From contig NZ_RQYN01000023.1 in NCBI RefSeq assembly GCF_003860135.1, positions 1 to 44,234 of the forward strand: a stretch of 44,234 bases of DNA. Reading direction: 5' to 3'. The stretch comes from Tannerella forsythia (GTDB lineage: Bacteria; Bacteroidota; Bacteroidia; Bacteroidales; Tannerellaceae). This document shows positions 1 to 9,166 of the stretch, in pieces; the stretch's first letter is position 1, and every line of letters begins with the position of its first letter. The position numbers and the translations under genes were made by a program. The notes under the pieces are model-generated. The model made no database searches. It worked only from the letters and a program-made list of their open reading frames with translations, and had not been told where the DNA came from.

Positions 1-1816
1 GGAAGAAACGCTGAGCGAGATTACGGATGAGGTCAACCGTCAGCAGCAGGCCTTCTACCGGATTTTTAACGAAGGAATCCTGCCTGAGTTGCGTCGGCAA
101 AAGATCTGCCTCTATCAGGGTGAAGAGCCGGAGCCGTTTCATCGCGAGTTTGTCCGCAATTATTTTAACGAGGAAATATTTCCGTATCTTTCCCCCGTAA
201 CGATTCATGCCGGTTTTCGCACCTTTATTCGTGATCGGCGTCTATATCTGATTACCCGCATCATCCGGAAAGAGACGGGAGAGCCGCTTTATGTACTCAT
301 TAAAGTGCCGCATTCGAAGGTGCCGCGTTTTATAGCCTTGCCTCCGCATGAGGGCATGCACTATTTTATGTTTATCGATGATGTGATTCGTTACAACTTG
401 CCCAGCATTTTTCCGGGTTATGAATTGGACGGATGCTACAGCATCAAGATCTCGCGCGATGCCGATATCTACGTCGAAGAGGAGACGTCGCAGAGCATTG
501 TGCAGGCCATCCGTCGCAAGGTGGAGAAGCGCAAGATCGGGGCTTTGAGCCGCTTTATGTACGATCGTGCCATGCCGCGCGATTTTCTGGCGTATATTTG
601 CGAGGCTTTCGATATCGTTGATGATGATCTTGTCGTCGGCGGCCGTTATATGAATCTTCAGGATATGAGCAAACTGCCGAATCCTGTCGGCAAGGTACTC
701 GAACAGCAGGTTCCGTCGCCTATGCGTGTGCCGTATCTCGAAGAGGCGACATCGATGTTTGGCGCCGTGAAAGCACGTGACGTGTTGCTCTACTTCCCTT
801 ATCAGTCGTTCGACTATCTGTTGCGTTTCCTGATGGAAGCGGCGTTCGATCCTGACGTGGAGGAGATCAAGATCACGCAGTATCGCGTAGCCGAGAACTC
901 GGCGGTGATCCATTCGCTGATCAGTGCCGCCCAAAACGGAAAGAAAGTGACGGTGTTCGTCGAGTTGAAAGCGCGTTTTGATGAAGAGAACAACATGAGT
1001 ACGGCCGAAAAAATGAAAAAGGCCGGCATCAAAATCATCTACAGTATTCCCGGGCTCAAGGTGCATGCGAAGGTGGCCGTCATTCTGCGTAAAGGAGATG
1101 CGACGGATTTTGCCTATGTGAGTACGGGTAATTTTAACGAGAAAACGGCGAAAATCTACGCCGACATGGCTTTACTGACATGCAACAAGGCGATTGTCGA
1201 TGATATCAACCGGGTCTTTTCTGTGCTGGAAGGGACGCTGCAGGAGCCGCAATTTAGTTGTTTGCTTGTCGCACGTTTCAATATGGTGCCGGAACTGATT
1301 CGTATGATCCGGCGCGAAACGGAACATGTGAAAGCCGGCAGGAAAGGTCGAATTATTTTGAAGATGAATGGGCTGCATGACCGGCGGATGATCGACGAAC
1401 TGTATCGTGCCGGCTCGGCGGGTGTAGAAATCGACCTGTTGGTACGTGGTATCTGCTGTCTGGTGCCCGACCAGCCGTATAGTCCGAATATTCGTGTGAC
1501 GCGGATTGTCGACATGTTTCTTGAACATGCGCGCATCTGGTATTTTTATAACGATGGGGCAGAGGACTTGTACCTTACCTCGTCGGACTGGATGAACCGT
1601 AACCTGAATCGTCGTATCGAGACGGCTGCTCCCGTACTGTTTCCATCCGTCAAACGTGAAATAATCGACATCCTGCATATCCAGTTGCGGGATAACGTCA
1701 AGGCTTACCGTATCGACGCGCAATTGCGGAATATCTTCGTTCGTAACGACGCGCCGCCCGTGCGTTCGCAGCAGGCCATTTACGATTACATCCAAGCAAA
1801 GACCGAGGGCTGTTAG
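1..1816 (+). CDS. ppk1: Polyphosphate kinase 1, 5' end cut by window
   Basis: Transfers the terminal phosphate of ATP onto polyphosphate chains, reversibly, through a phosphohistidine intermediate. The reading frame is open from base 2, so the gene begins outside the window; about 604 residues are visible, against roughly 690-700 for the family. The opening residues (EEIT..VNRQQQAFYRIFNEGILP) match the N-terminal helical domain. Both conserved histidine motifs of the phospholipase-D-like catalytic core are present: GLKVHAK (phosphorylated His) and LEHARIWYF (second His). The TTG at 89 is only the first start-like codon in the visible part and is not a real start. The stop codon overlaps the stop of the convergent rsmF-like gene, so no separate terminator lies between them. 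Confidence 0.95.
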   Translation, partial: EETLSEITDEVNRQQQAFYRIFNEGILPELRRQKICLYQGEEPEPFHREFVRNYFNEEIFPYLSPVTIHAGFRTFIRDRRLYLITRIIRKETGEPLYVLIKVPHSKVPRFIALPPHEGMHYFMFIDDVIRYNLPSIFPGYELDGCYSIKISRDADIYVEEETSQSIVQAIRRKVEKRKIGALSRFMYDRAMPRDFLAYICEAFDIVDDDLVVGGRYMNLQDMSKLPNPVGKVLEQQVPSPMRVPYLEEATSMFGAVKARDVLLYFPYQSFDYLLRFLMEAAFDPDVEEIKITQYRVAENSAVIHSLISAAQNGKKVTVFVELKARFDEENNMSTAEKMKKAGIKIIYSIPGLKVHAKVAVILRKGDATDFAYVSTGNFNEKTAKIYADMALLTCNKAIVDDINRVFSVLEGTLQEPQFSCLLVARFNMVPELIRMIRRETEHVKAGRKGRIILKMNGLHDRRMIDELYRAGSAGVEIDLLVRGICCLVPDQPYSPNIRVTRIVDMFLEHARIWYFYNDGAEDLYLTSSDWMNRNLNRRIETAAPVLFPSVKREIIDILHIQLRDNVKAYRIDAQLRNIFVRNDAPPVRSQQAIYDYIQAKTEGC

Positions 1817-3159
1817 CCGTTCTTTTTACGTATCCGCCACTCGTTGGGATAAAGATTGTTGGCACGTGTGCCGAGGTTTTTCACAAAGCCCAGCGGGACA
1901 TCTCGGTAGGTCACCAACGTGAAACCGCGCGGTACATCGCCGGGCAGCGTGAGCGCTTCGTTTTGCAGGTAACGGATGGCTTCCTCGCGCGATACATCCA
2001 CACGGGCGAACGCGTCGCGGCGCATCGCCGTGCTGAGCGCCAACGCCGGTGACGGCAGCACGTCTTTCCCTTTGACTTCGCCGATTGTCATGCCGGCCGA
2101 CAGAACATGCAATTGTTCGCCGAGAAGCTGTACCGTCTCCCGATGGACTGACGGAATGCCTCTTACCACATCCCCGATTCGTTCAAGATGATAGGCCTCC
2201 GGTTCTGTAAGCCATTTTTTCGCCTGCGCAGGGACCGGTTGTGGAATATGTTTCTGTCTACGCTTACGACAAGCAGCATGCTCTGCCCCGCACGGCTTGC
2301 GCAGTACGGCCAGACAGAACCCTTCGCCTCTCGTGCGGTGCGGGAAAAACCGATAGATGGGAAGTGTGCCGGACAAAGCTCCGGATATGCTCCACTCGGA
2401 GGGTAGGTCAAGGGATACGGCTTCCGCCCCGAAGGTCTCGGCGATATATGCGATGTTTTCTTCGTTTTCTTCCGTGTTGAATGTGCACGTGCTGTAAATC
2501 AGCAGTCCGCCGGGCTTCAATGCGTCCCATACGTCGTGAATGATCCTCCGTTGACGGGCGGCACAGTGCCGGACATTCGCGACGCTCCATTCCTCGCGAC
2601 CGGCCGGGTCTTTGCGAAACATCCCTTCGCCCGAACAGGGCATATCGGCCACGATCAGATCGAACAGTTCGCGCAGGGCACTGAAATCTTTCGGGTCGTT
2701 GTTCGTTACGACGCAGTCCGGTATTCCCCATTTTGTGATGTTTTCGGCCAAGATACGGCTCCGGCTTCGGATCACTTCATTCCCCACCAGCAGGCTGCCT
2801 GCCGGCAATACGCTCAGCAGATGGGTTGATTTGCCACCGGGAGCGGCACAGAGGTCGAGCGTGAGAGCCGGAAAAGAGAGGAGTTGTCTGACAGCTTCTC
2901 CGACGAACATCGATGCGGCTTCCTGCACATAATACGTGCCGGCGTGAAACAACGGGTCGAACGTAAAGGATGGACGTTCGTGTAGATAGTACCCCTGTTC
3001 ACACCACGGAACCCGTTCTCCGTCGACCACATCGAATCTCTTCGACGGGTTCAGGCGGATGCTTACGGGCGGATCCGTTTGCAGCGCCTGTTCAAGCAGA
3101 TCATATTCGTCATCGAGTAACCGGCGGGTACGTGCTGTAAATTCGGAAGGAAGTATCAT
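1813..3159 (-). CDS. rsmF: RsmF-like 16S rRNA (cytosine-C5) methyltransferase
   Basis: A SAM-dependent RNA m5C methyltransferase of the NOL1/NOP2/Sun family, 448 residues, close to the RsmF/YebU group. The SAM-binding motif LCAAPGGKSTHLL lies near residue 105. The two catalytic cysteines are in DMPCSGEGMFRKDP (motif IV) and YSTCTFNTEENEENI (motif VI). The C-terminal part contains the RsmF-type RNA-binding region. The start ATG at 3159 gives MILPSEF, which fits the family. It converges on ppk1 with overlapping stop codons. The rRNA target position cannot be read from sequence, so the assignment to RsmF rather than a sister enzyme is by overall architecture. Confidence 0.88.
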   Translation of the reverse strand: MILPSEFTARTRRLLDDEYDLLEQALQTDPPVSIRLNPSKRFDVVDGERVPWCEQGYYLHERPSFTFDPLFHAGTYYVQEAASMFVGEAVRQLLSFPALTLDLCAAPGGKSTHLLSVLPAGSLLVGNEVIRSRSRILAENITKWGIPDCVVTNNDPKDFSALRELFDLIVADMPCSGEGMFRKDPAGREEWSVANVRHCAARQRRIIHDVWDALKPGGLLIYSTCTFNTEENEENIAYIAETFGAEAVSLDLPSEWSISGALSGTLPIYRFFPHRTRGEGFCLAVLRKPCGAEHAACRKRRQKHIPQPVPAQAKKWLTEPEAYHLERIGDVVRGIPSVHRETVQLLGEQLHVLSAGMTIGEVKGKDVLPSPALALSTAMRRDAFARVDVSREEAIRYLQNEALTLPGDVPRGFTLVTYRDVPLGFVKNLGTRANNLYPNEWRIRKKNG

Positions 3160-3208
3160 ATTGCTTTAAGTGCTGAAACAAGGTTGTGAAAGTACGTGTA
3201 TCTGAGAT

Positions 3209-5032
3209 TTAACGCGCAAAATAGTCGTAACGGATGATGGCGTCGGAGACTTTCCATGCGTCTTTGAGATGTCGGATTTCCGTTTCCGATACGTGACCGG
3301 TTTCACCGTAAATATTTCCCTGTGCATCGATAGCCACTCGTTTGTTATTCGCATCAATGATGCTTACACCTAACCCCTGCCATGTGTAGTCGGTCAGTCC
3401 GAGGAGTTGCAGCAAGGTCGGATAGATATCGACCTGTCCCATCACCTGCTCGTAACGCCCCCCTTTCGGAGCGTTGAGAATAATGAGCGGTACCATCGGA
3501 TCTTCGGAAACAAGCCCGCGTCCCCCTCTGCTGGTACACCATTCGCTCCGCATATCGACGAGGCCTTCATGATCGCCGGTGATGACGATGAGCGTATGCT
3601 CGTAGATACCGGCACTTCGTAAGTGTTCTACAAACTGTCCGAGTGCTCGGTCGGTATAATTCGCCGTCATCATGTAATCGCGCATCCGTGAAGGGAAGCG
3701 ATCGGAGAATGTGACTTGTCGCAAATATTCGGGCAGGGCGAAAGGGAAATGTCCGGAGTACGTGACACATTGCAGCAGCATCTGTCCGTTGTCGTCCCAC
3801 ACCTCCCTGCGACGTATCTTATCGGCTATCTGACGCATCAGAGAGCCGTCGCCAATCTGTGGCCGGTAATGTGGTCCGACCGGTTCGTCATTCACAAAGT
3901 CGGCTTTCGAAAGCAGACCATCGTAACCGAACGCCGGTTCGATAACGCTCTGATTCCAGACCATCGGTTTATCGCCCGTCAGGGTGTACGCCTTGGCCGA
4001 GGCGCCGTATTTCTGCTTCATCGCCTTGGCCAGCGAGGGGTAGGTAGAGTGAGGATATTTCAGACTGTAAACGCCATTATCTATCGGTAACAGCCCCGTA
4101 TTCAACATCAGTTGAGCATCGATCGAACGTCCGCCTTTTACCTGCGAGACGACGTAAGGAGCGTAAATGGTCGTCGAATCTTTCAACAGGCGATTCAGAT
4201 AAGGGGTCAGCTCCTGTCCCTCGACGGTTTGCTCCAGCACCCAGCTTTCGAGCGATTCGGCAAGAATCACGATGCAATGCGTGCGGGTTACCGTATCGGC
4301 AGGGATACTTATCGGCGGGTGTTGCTTGAGCCAATCGTCGATGTATATGCCGATCTCAGGCGTATAAGTCTCCGCATCTCGCATATAGTCATAACATACG
4401 GATCCGAATACGGTGTACATCGGGGTTCCGCACGTATGCGTGTAAGAGCCTTGCAATGCTTCGTAAGCTTTTTTGAAACCGCCTTGCACCCAAAGCATAC
4501 TTCCGGCAATGAATACAAGTCCTCCCGTGAGTAATGCGTAGACACGTATCTCTTTCGTGTTTCGGGATGAGGCGGCAGAACCTTTCATTCTCCTACGCGC
4601 CATGACGACTGCTGCGGTCGACAGCGGAAAAACAAGATCGGTCATTCTGAACGATCCCCATACGCTGTCTGTAAAGTCTTTCAAGTTGCCTACGAGCCAA
4701 TAACTGTCTAATGGAATCGCCGTATAATACGTTCGGAAATACATCAAGTTGCAGACAAGCAGTATATCAAGCAGTATGGCGGTGATCCACATTGTCCGCT
4801 CCATACGCCAGACTACGAAAAGAAACAGCAGGGTCAGGCTGGCCAGTGCCGCATAGAGATACGTTTCCGGCGATGAAAACGGCCGGAAGGTCGAAAGCAG
4901 GCACCAGCAGAAATCGAACCACAGGAATTTGAAAAACAGCAATCCTCCCAAAAGGTAAAGCAAAGTATGCCGCCCCTTGACGGAAGGGGAAGAGGATGGC
5001 GATAACTTACGGATTACATGATGCTCACTCAT
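3209..5032 (-). CDS. LtaS-like membrane phosphoglycerol transferase/sulfatase-fold protein
   Basis: Inner-membrane protein of 607 residues in the alkaline-phosphatase/sulfatase superfamily, related to lipoteichoic acid synthase and periplasmic phosphoglycerol/phosphoethanolamine transferases. Hydrophobic helices lie at about residues 23-48, 57-76, 81-101, 130-146 and 166-182, followed by a periplasmic catalytic domain. IVILAESLESW (near 254-264) supplies a metal-binding Glu, GGRSIDAQ (300-307) carries a Ser at the place of the LtaS nucleophilic Thr, and VITGDHEGL supplies the metal-binding Asp-His pair. Bacteroidetes lack lipoteichoic acid, so the acceptor is unknown; modification of a lipid or glycan is an inference. 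It stands alone, with a TACTTTTG -7 box upstream. Confidence 0.8.
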   Translation of the reverse strand: MSEHHVIRKLSPSSSPSVKGRHTLLYLLGGLLFFKFLWFDFCWCLLSTFRPFSSPETYLYAALASLTLLFLFVVWRMERTMWITAILLDILLVCNLMYFRTYYTAIPLDSYWLVGNLKDFTDSVWGSFRMTDLVFPLSTAAVVMARRRMKGSAASSRNTKEIRVYALLTGGLVFIAGSMLWVQGGFKKAYEALQGSYTHTCGTPMYTVFGSVCYDYMRDAETYTPEIGIYIDDWLKQHPPISIPADTVTRTHCIVILAESLESWVLEQTVEGQELTPYLNRLLKDSTTIYAPYVVSQVKGGRSIDAQLMLNTGLLPIDNGVYSLKYPHSTYPSLAKAMKQKYGASAKAYTLTGDKPMVWNQSVIEPAFGYDGLLSKADFVNDEPVGPHYRPQIGDGSLMRQIADKIRRREVWDDNGQMLLQCVTYSGHFPFALPEYLRQVTFSDRFPSRMRDYMMTANYTDRALGQFVEHLRSAGIYEHTLIVITGDHEGLVDMRSEWCTSRGGRGLVSEDPMVPLIILNAPKGGRYEQVMGQVDIYPTLLQLLGLTDYTWQGLGVSIIDANNKRVAIDAQGNIYGETGHVSETEIRHLKDAWKVSDAIIRYDYFAR

Positions 5033-5071
5033 CGGGTATGCTTGATTTCAGTCTATGTTTTTAAAAATGCG

Positions 5072-5079
5072 CAAAAGTA
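5072..5079 (-). promoter_or_regulatory. Bacteroidetes -7 box for the LtaS-like gene
   Basis: On the minus strand this reads TACTTTTG, an exact match to the Bacteroidetes -7 consensus TAnnTTTG, about 40 bases before the gene start at 5032. I see no matching TTTG -33 box at the usual spacing. Confidence 0.45.
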
Positions 5080-5108
5080 CAAATAATAATGAATGCTGCG
5101 ACATCATC

Positions 5109-5139
5109 TTGCCTTTTTCGTCAAATCTTTCTACCTTTG
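5109..5139 (+). promoter_or_regulatory. Bacteroidetes promoter for slyD-aroC
   Basis: A TTG at 5109-5111 and TACCTTTG at 5132-5139 are separated by 20 bases, matching the Bacteroidetes sigma-factor pattern (TTTG, about 17-23 bases, TAnnTTTG). The predicted start of transcription lies just before the ATG at 5167. Confidence 0.6.
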
Positions 5140-5166
5140 CCCCTTCATTTTAAAAAAGAACAATAT

Positions 5167-5784
5167 ATGAAAATCTCAAGAAATAAATTCGTTGTGGTCA
5201 CTTATGACCTCAACGTGGGCGAAGCGGGTGAATATGAACTGATGGAACGTGCGACGAAAGAGAACCCGTTGAAGTTCATTTTCGGAACCGAGATGATGCT
5301 GAAAGACTTTGAAGAGAATCTGAGCGGTCTGGCAGTTGGCGACAAATTTGAATTTACACTTACTCCCGATCAGGCATACGGCGAACGAAATGAAGACCAT
5401 GTGATGGAATTGCCGAAACATATCTTCGAGATTGACGGCAAATTCGACAGCGAGCATATCAAAGAAGGCGAAACCGTACCGATGATGAGTACGGACGGCA
5501 ACCGTATGAACGGTTCTGTGCTGGAAGTGAGGGACGATATCGTCGTGATGGATTTCAATCATCCGCTGGCCGGCGAGACGCTTCATTTCAGTGGTGAGGT
5601 CATCGATGTACACGAACCGACGGATGAGGAAATTATAGAACTGAATCAGCTGATGAGCGGAGGTTGCGGAAGCGGCGGATGTTGTGGCTGCGAAGACGAC
5701 TCGTGTGGTTGCGGAGACGATTCTTGTGGCGACCATGCGCACGGGAGCGGCGACTGCTGTGGTGGTGGATGCCATTGCGGATAA
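5167..5784 (+). CDS. slyD: SlyD-like FKBP peptidyl-prolyl isomerase with Cys-rich tail
   Basis: Cytosolic peptidyl-prolyl cis-trans isomerase and chaperone, 205 residues. The ATG at 5167 was chosen because it follows the promoter and gives the family start MKISRNKFVVVTYDL; the upstream in-frame ATG at 5089 precedes the promoter. The FKBP domain is split by an insert-in-flap domain (about residues 68-130), as in SlyD: GTEMMLKDFEENLSGL, then DQAYGERNEDHV, then DFNHPLAGETLHF. The last 40 residues contain 11 Cys and 3 His among Gly and Asp, an extreme form of the SlyD metal-binding tail. A role in nickel, zinc or copper handling is known for the family but not shown here. aroC follows after 21 bases, so the two are probably cotranscribed. 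Confidence 0.9.
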   Translation: MKISRNKFVVVTYDLNVGEAGEYELMERATKENPLKFIFGTEMMLKDFEENLSGLAVGDKFEFTLTPDQAYGERNEDHVMELPKHIFEIDGKFDSEHIKEGETVPMMSTDGNRMNGSVLEVRDDIVVMDFNHPLAGETLHFSGEVIDVHEPTDEEIIELNQLMSGGCGSGGCCGCEDDSCGCGDDSCGDHAHGSGDCCGGGCHCG

Positions 5785-5805
5785 AGATGAATCAAGCATT
5801 TTGAG

Positions 5806-6894
5806 GTGAATACTTTTGGTACGAAATATCGGCTGACCTCGTTCGGTGAATCGCACGGGGCGGCCATTGGGGGCGTTATTGACGGCTGCCCGGCAGGAGT
5901 GGTGCTCGATATGGATTTTATCCAGCGTGATTTGAGCCGTCGCCGTCCGGGACAGTCAGCGCTTACCACCCCGCGCAACGAAACCGATACGGTCGAGTTT
6001 CTTTCGGGTATTTACGAAGGTAAGACGACGGGGGCACCGATCGGCTTTATCGTTCGAAACAAAGATCAACATCCGGCCGACTACGACGAGATGAAGAAAG
6101 CCTTTCGCCCCTCGCATGCCGATTACACGTATCAGACCAAGTATGGGATTCGCGATCCGCACGGAGGCGGTCGGAGTTCTGCCCGGACAACGATCGCACA
6201 ATGTGTGGCCGGGGCTGTTGCCAAGCTGATTCTGCGGCAACACGGAGTCGCGATACAAGCATATACTTCGCAGGTCGGGAACATACGTCTGGAAGGAAGT
6301 TACAAGGAGTATGACCTGAACCTGACGGAGAGCAATGCCGTGCGTTGTCCCGACACCCGGAAAGCGGCCGAGATGGAGGCGTTGATTCGCGAGGTGAAAG
6401 CCGACGGCGATACGGTGGGAGGAGTCATCACGTGCGTGGTCACGGGGGTTCCCGCCGGTCTTGGCGAGCCGGTTTTCGGAAAGCTGCACGCGGCGCTCGG
6501 CGCGGCGATGCTCAGCATCAATGCCGTCAAGGGCTTTGATTACGGCGACGGTTTCGATGGCGCCTATTATCGCGGCTCGGAGCATAACGATCTTTTCTTT
6601 AACGACAACGGAAAAGTGAGTACGCGCACGAATTATTCGGGGGGCATACAGGGAGGTATCTCCAACGGGCAAGATATCTATTTCCGTGTGGCGTTCAAGG
6701 CTGTGTCTACCGTTTTACGCCCACAGGCTACCGTCGATACGGATTATAACGAGACGATATTGGAAGCAAAAGGACGCCACGATCCGTGCGTCCTTCCGCG
6801 TGCCGTTCCCATCGTTGAAGCGATGGCGGCGATGACTATACTCGATTACTGGTTAGAAGCAAACTGCCGGTTATTCCGTCAAGGGGGAGCTTAA
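5806..6894 (+). CDS. aroC: Chorismate synthase
   Basis: Converts 5-enolpyruvylshikimate-3-phosphate to chorismate, the last step of the shikimate pathway, with reduced FMN as cofactor. At 362 residues it has normal length. Family signatures are visible: [18 protein letters not shown] at the N terminus, [24 protein letters not shown] and [13 protein letters not shown]. The start is a GTG at 5806, chosen because it gives the standard [18 protein letters not shown] start; no in-frame ATG is nearby. It lies 21 bases after the slyD-like gene and its 3' end overlaps the convergent S41 peptidase gene by 24 bases. Confidence 0.97.
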   Translation: MNTFGTKYRLTSFGESHGAAIGGVIDGCPAGVVLDMDFIQRDLSRRRPGQSALTTPRNETDTVEFLSGIYEGKTTGAPIGFIVRNKDQHPADYDEMKKAFRPSHADYTYQTKYGIRDPHGGGRSSARTTIAQCVAGAVAKLILRQHGVAIQAYTSQVGNIRLEGSYKEYDLNLTESNAVRCPDTRKAAEMEALIREVKADGDTVGGVITCVVTGVPAGLGEPVFGKLHAALGAAMLSINAVKGFDYGDGFDGAYYRGSEHNDLFFNDNGKVSTRTNYSGGIQGGISNGQDIYFRVAFKAVSTVLRPQATVDTDYNETILEAKGRHDPCVLPRAVPIVEAMAAMTILDYWLEANCRLFRQGGA

Positions 6895-8304
6895 GAGCTC
6901 CATCCCCGATGGCATGGTGGAAATCATTTTTTCGTTCAATGCCCGGCGGTCTTCTGTCGGCAAAATCGTATAAGGAGGAATCTGTTCCTGCGAACGCACT
7001 TTTATCATCGGCTGGCCTGTAATCAATGAAACCGCTTTACCGAACAAATGGTCGCGCTCGTCTCCGAAGGGGTAGAGTGCATAGTAATTTTCCTCTTCTA
7101 CATGCTTGGGAACAATACCGTTTATAAACTCATCGTCGTTGATGTTGGCAAATCGGTACACCATCATATATATTCCCCAGTCTTTGATATCATCGGCTTT
7201 TCCTTTGCCCCACAAATCTTCAGGATTCACCAGAATGCCGCCACAGAATTTGCCGCTTGTCGTATCGCCAATCTGTACCAGATCGAGGTAGGGATGGAGT
7301 CCCGTAATCGTCGACTCCGAGGCGGATGCCGTGCGGCGTGTTGTCAGGACATACAGACGGTTGAGGTTCATATTGACGGATAGCGTATCGATGAAATATT
7401 CGGTAATCCGGTCTTCCATCTTTTTCTCTTTCCAGTATTTCATATACTTGTCGTTCCATACCTGCGACAGCAGCTTTGCCTTCTTCTTCACGGCCGATTG
7501 CGGGCCGAGAATACTGCAAAGAAGACGCGAGGTACGTGCCGTTCCTCCTCCGTTGTAACGCAGATCGAGTACGACGTCGGTAACTCCCTGGGATTTGAAC
7601 TTCGAGAATACTTCAAGCAGACGAGGCTCCGACTTCAAGGTGTAGTCCGCGTAGCAGAGGTAGCCGATTTTATGCGAGCCTTTTACGATGACGGAGTCTT
7701 TCAGAATCGGGTCTTCATACATCTCTAAGGCTTTCATTGAAATCGCAGCCGGCAGAGTACTTATCTTTCCGTCTACCAAGACTCCTTTTTTTACGGAAAT
7801 GGAAGATGCATTGTAAAGATTCCGGTAGTTCGTTTCTGTGATGTCTCCTCCGTTTAATCCTACGAGCAGATCGCCGCGCTTGATACCGGCTTTCTCAGCC
7901 GGCGTGTTCGGATAAACGAATAACACAATAGCGAATAGAGCCTCTTTGTTTGAAAACCTTCCGAAAATCAGTTGATAACCGAATGTGGTCGAAACCCCCT
8001 GAAACGCGTTTTGGAGTTCTGATACGCGGTCTGTCAGCATCGACCAGCGGTCGTGTTTATGACGTATTTTTTTAAAAAGCTTCTGTGAGTTTTCTTCGGT
8101 TTTGTAATCAATCGCATCCCAATTTACCGTCTTGGTCCATAAATAAGCGTCCGACATCATATCGACAATAAAATGGTTCACCCGCTGAGTCTTTGTTTCC
8201 TCGTCGATAATGCCTTTTCCTTTGTCCGAGCATGCGCTGACTATGCAAAGGCATCCGATGCCCCATGCTATTGCTCCATATTTCCATCCATTTTTTTTCA
8301 TCAT
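6871..8304 (-). CDS. S41 family peptidase, PDZ-containing lipoprotein
   Basis: Predicted lipoprotein protease of 477 residues. A signal peptide ends in the lipobox IVSAC, giving lipidated Cys25. A PDZ domain follows (about 100-175, with [20 protein letters not shown]), then the S41 core with LDLRYNGGG (247-254), TASASE (325-330, containing the nucleophilic Ser) and GKFCGG (from 351), where K352 is the likely general base. This arrangement matches the C-terminal processing peptidase family (Ser-Lys dyad). Expected site is the periplasm or outer membrane; the substrate is unknown. The gene ends inside the 3' end of aroC, in the opposite direction. Confidence 0.88.
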   Translation of the reverse strand: MMKKNGWKYGAIAWGIGCLCIVSACSDKGKGIIDEETKTQRVNHFIVDMMSDAYLWTKTVNWDAIDYKTEENSQKLFKKIRHKHDRWSMLTDRVSELQNAFQGVSTTFGYQLIFGRFSNKEALFAIVLFVYPNTPAEKAGIKRGDLLVGLNGGDITETNYRNLYNASSISVKKGVLVDGKISTLPAAISMKALEMYEDPILKDSVIVKGSHKIGYLCYADYTLKSEPRLLEVFSKFKSQGVTDVVLDLRYNGGGTARTSRLLCSILGPQSAVKKKAKLLSQVWNDKYMKYWKEKKMEDRITEYFIDTLSVNMNLNRLYVLTTRRTASASESTITGLHPYLDLVQIGDTTSGKFCGGILVNPEDLWGKGKADDIKDWGIYMMVYRFANINDDEFINGIVPKHVEEENYYALYPFGDERDHLFGKAVSLITGQPMIKVRSQEQIPPYTILPTEDRRALNEKMISTMPSGMELLSSPLTE

Positions 8305-8383
8305 GCAATCATCGTTTAAAGTTTATACTGATATGTTATTTCTCTCGGCCGTAATCGTCTCAACGATCAGCGATAGAACGAGG

Positions 8384-8391
8384 CAAAGGTA
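8384..8391 (-). promoter_or_regulatory. Bacteroidetes -7 box for the S41 peptidase gene
   Basis: The minus strand reads TACCTTTG, an exact match to TAnnTTTG, 80 bases before the gene start at 8304. No convincing -33 box was found. Confidence 0.4.
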
Positions 8392-8439
8392 AGAAAATGT
8401 ATCAGAAATGCCATATCTTCTTTATCTTCAACCGACGCC

Positions 8440-8682
8440 TTATTTTATTTCTTCGTAATCGACGTATTCACCTTCATCCTCCGCAATGACTTTTTTCCGG
8501 GCAGGCGTTCGAGAGGACGAAGCTTGATCGGATCGACGAGAAGAGGACGCCGTATGACGTTTGGCATGCGTAGTGTTTGAAGGCCCGAAGAAAAAAGACT
8601 TCACTGTACGTATGATGGAAAATCCTGCTAACAGAAGAAGCAAGATGACGAAAAAAATGATAAAGAAAAAAATCTTGAACAT
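8440..8682 (-). CDS. DUF4834 family small membrane protein
   Basis: An 80-residue protein with one strongly hydrophobic N-terminal helix (about residues 2-22, FKIFFFIIFFVILLLLLAGF), a Ser/Arg-rich middle and an acidic C terminus (EDEGEYVDYEEIK). This layout matches the DUF4834 family of Bacteroidetes, which has no known function. A TAGATTTG -7 box lies 31 bases upstream. The other frame on this strand (8474-8713) has no such pattern and is taken as a shadow. Confidence 0.75.
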   Translation of the reverse strand: MFKIFFFIIFFVILLLLLAGFSIIRTVKSFFFGPSNTTHAKRHTASSSRRSDQASSSRTPARKKVIAEDEGEYVDYEEIK

Positions 8683-8712
8683 AGTCCGGTCTGTATTTAT
8701 ATTTTACGGACA

Positions 8713-8720
8713 CAAATCTA
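8713..8720 (-). promoter_or_regulatory. Bacteroidetes -7 box for the DUF4834 gene
   Basis: The minus strand reads TAGATTTG, matching TAnnTTTG, 31 bases before the start codon at 8682. A T-rich TTTTC lies about 20 bases further upstream and could serve as a weak -33 box. Confidence 0.5.
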
Positions 8721-8810
8721 CCGAATAATTTCGAATTATGAAAACGTAAGGAAGAATTTCATACTAAGTCTTTTCGTTTTGCGTTATTAGCTTAAAGTAA
8801 GGATGACGTC

Positions 8811-9141
8811 CTTAATCTTAAGGAATACTTCCTTAAGATTAAGGAGCCTTTCCTTAAGATCAAGGAACGCTTCCTTAAGGTCAAGGAGTCTTTCCTTAAG
8901 ATCAAGGAACACTTCCTTAAGGTCAAGGAGACATTCCTTAAGATGAAGGACGCTTCCTTAAGGTCAAGGAGCCATTCCTTAAGATGAAGGAATGCTTCCT
9001 TAAGGTCAAGGAGACATTCCTTAAGATGAAGGAACACTTCCTTAAGGTCAAGGAGACATTCCTTAAGATGAAGGAATGCTTCCTTAAGGTCAAGGAGACA
9101 TTCCTTAAGGTCAAGGATTGTCTCCTTATGATAGAGAATAA
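8811..9141. repeat. 21-bp tandem repeat array, about 16 units
   Basis: About 16 copies of a 21-base unit beginning CCTTAAGRTSAAGGA. Neighbouring copies alternate between CCTTAAGGTCAAGGAGACATT and CCTTAAGATGAAGGAAYRCTT types, giving a 42-base higher-order period. One unit near 8937-8956 is 20 bases long. Each unit contains an imperfect inverted repeat (TCCTT...AAGGA), and many contain the palindrome CCTTAAGG. The array lies between the divergent DUF4834 and beta-propeller genes. On the minus strand it is open as a heptad-like peptide (LLDLKEAFLHLKEC...), but that frame runs antisense into the neighbouring gene and changes frame at the 20-base unit, so I do not call it a gene. Confidence 0.9.
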
Positions 9142-9166
9142 AAGAAGTTTTTAAATAAATCGTACG

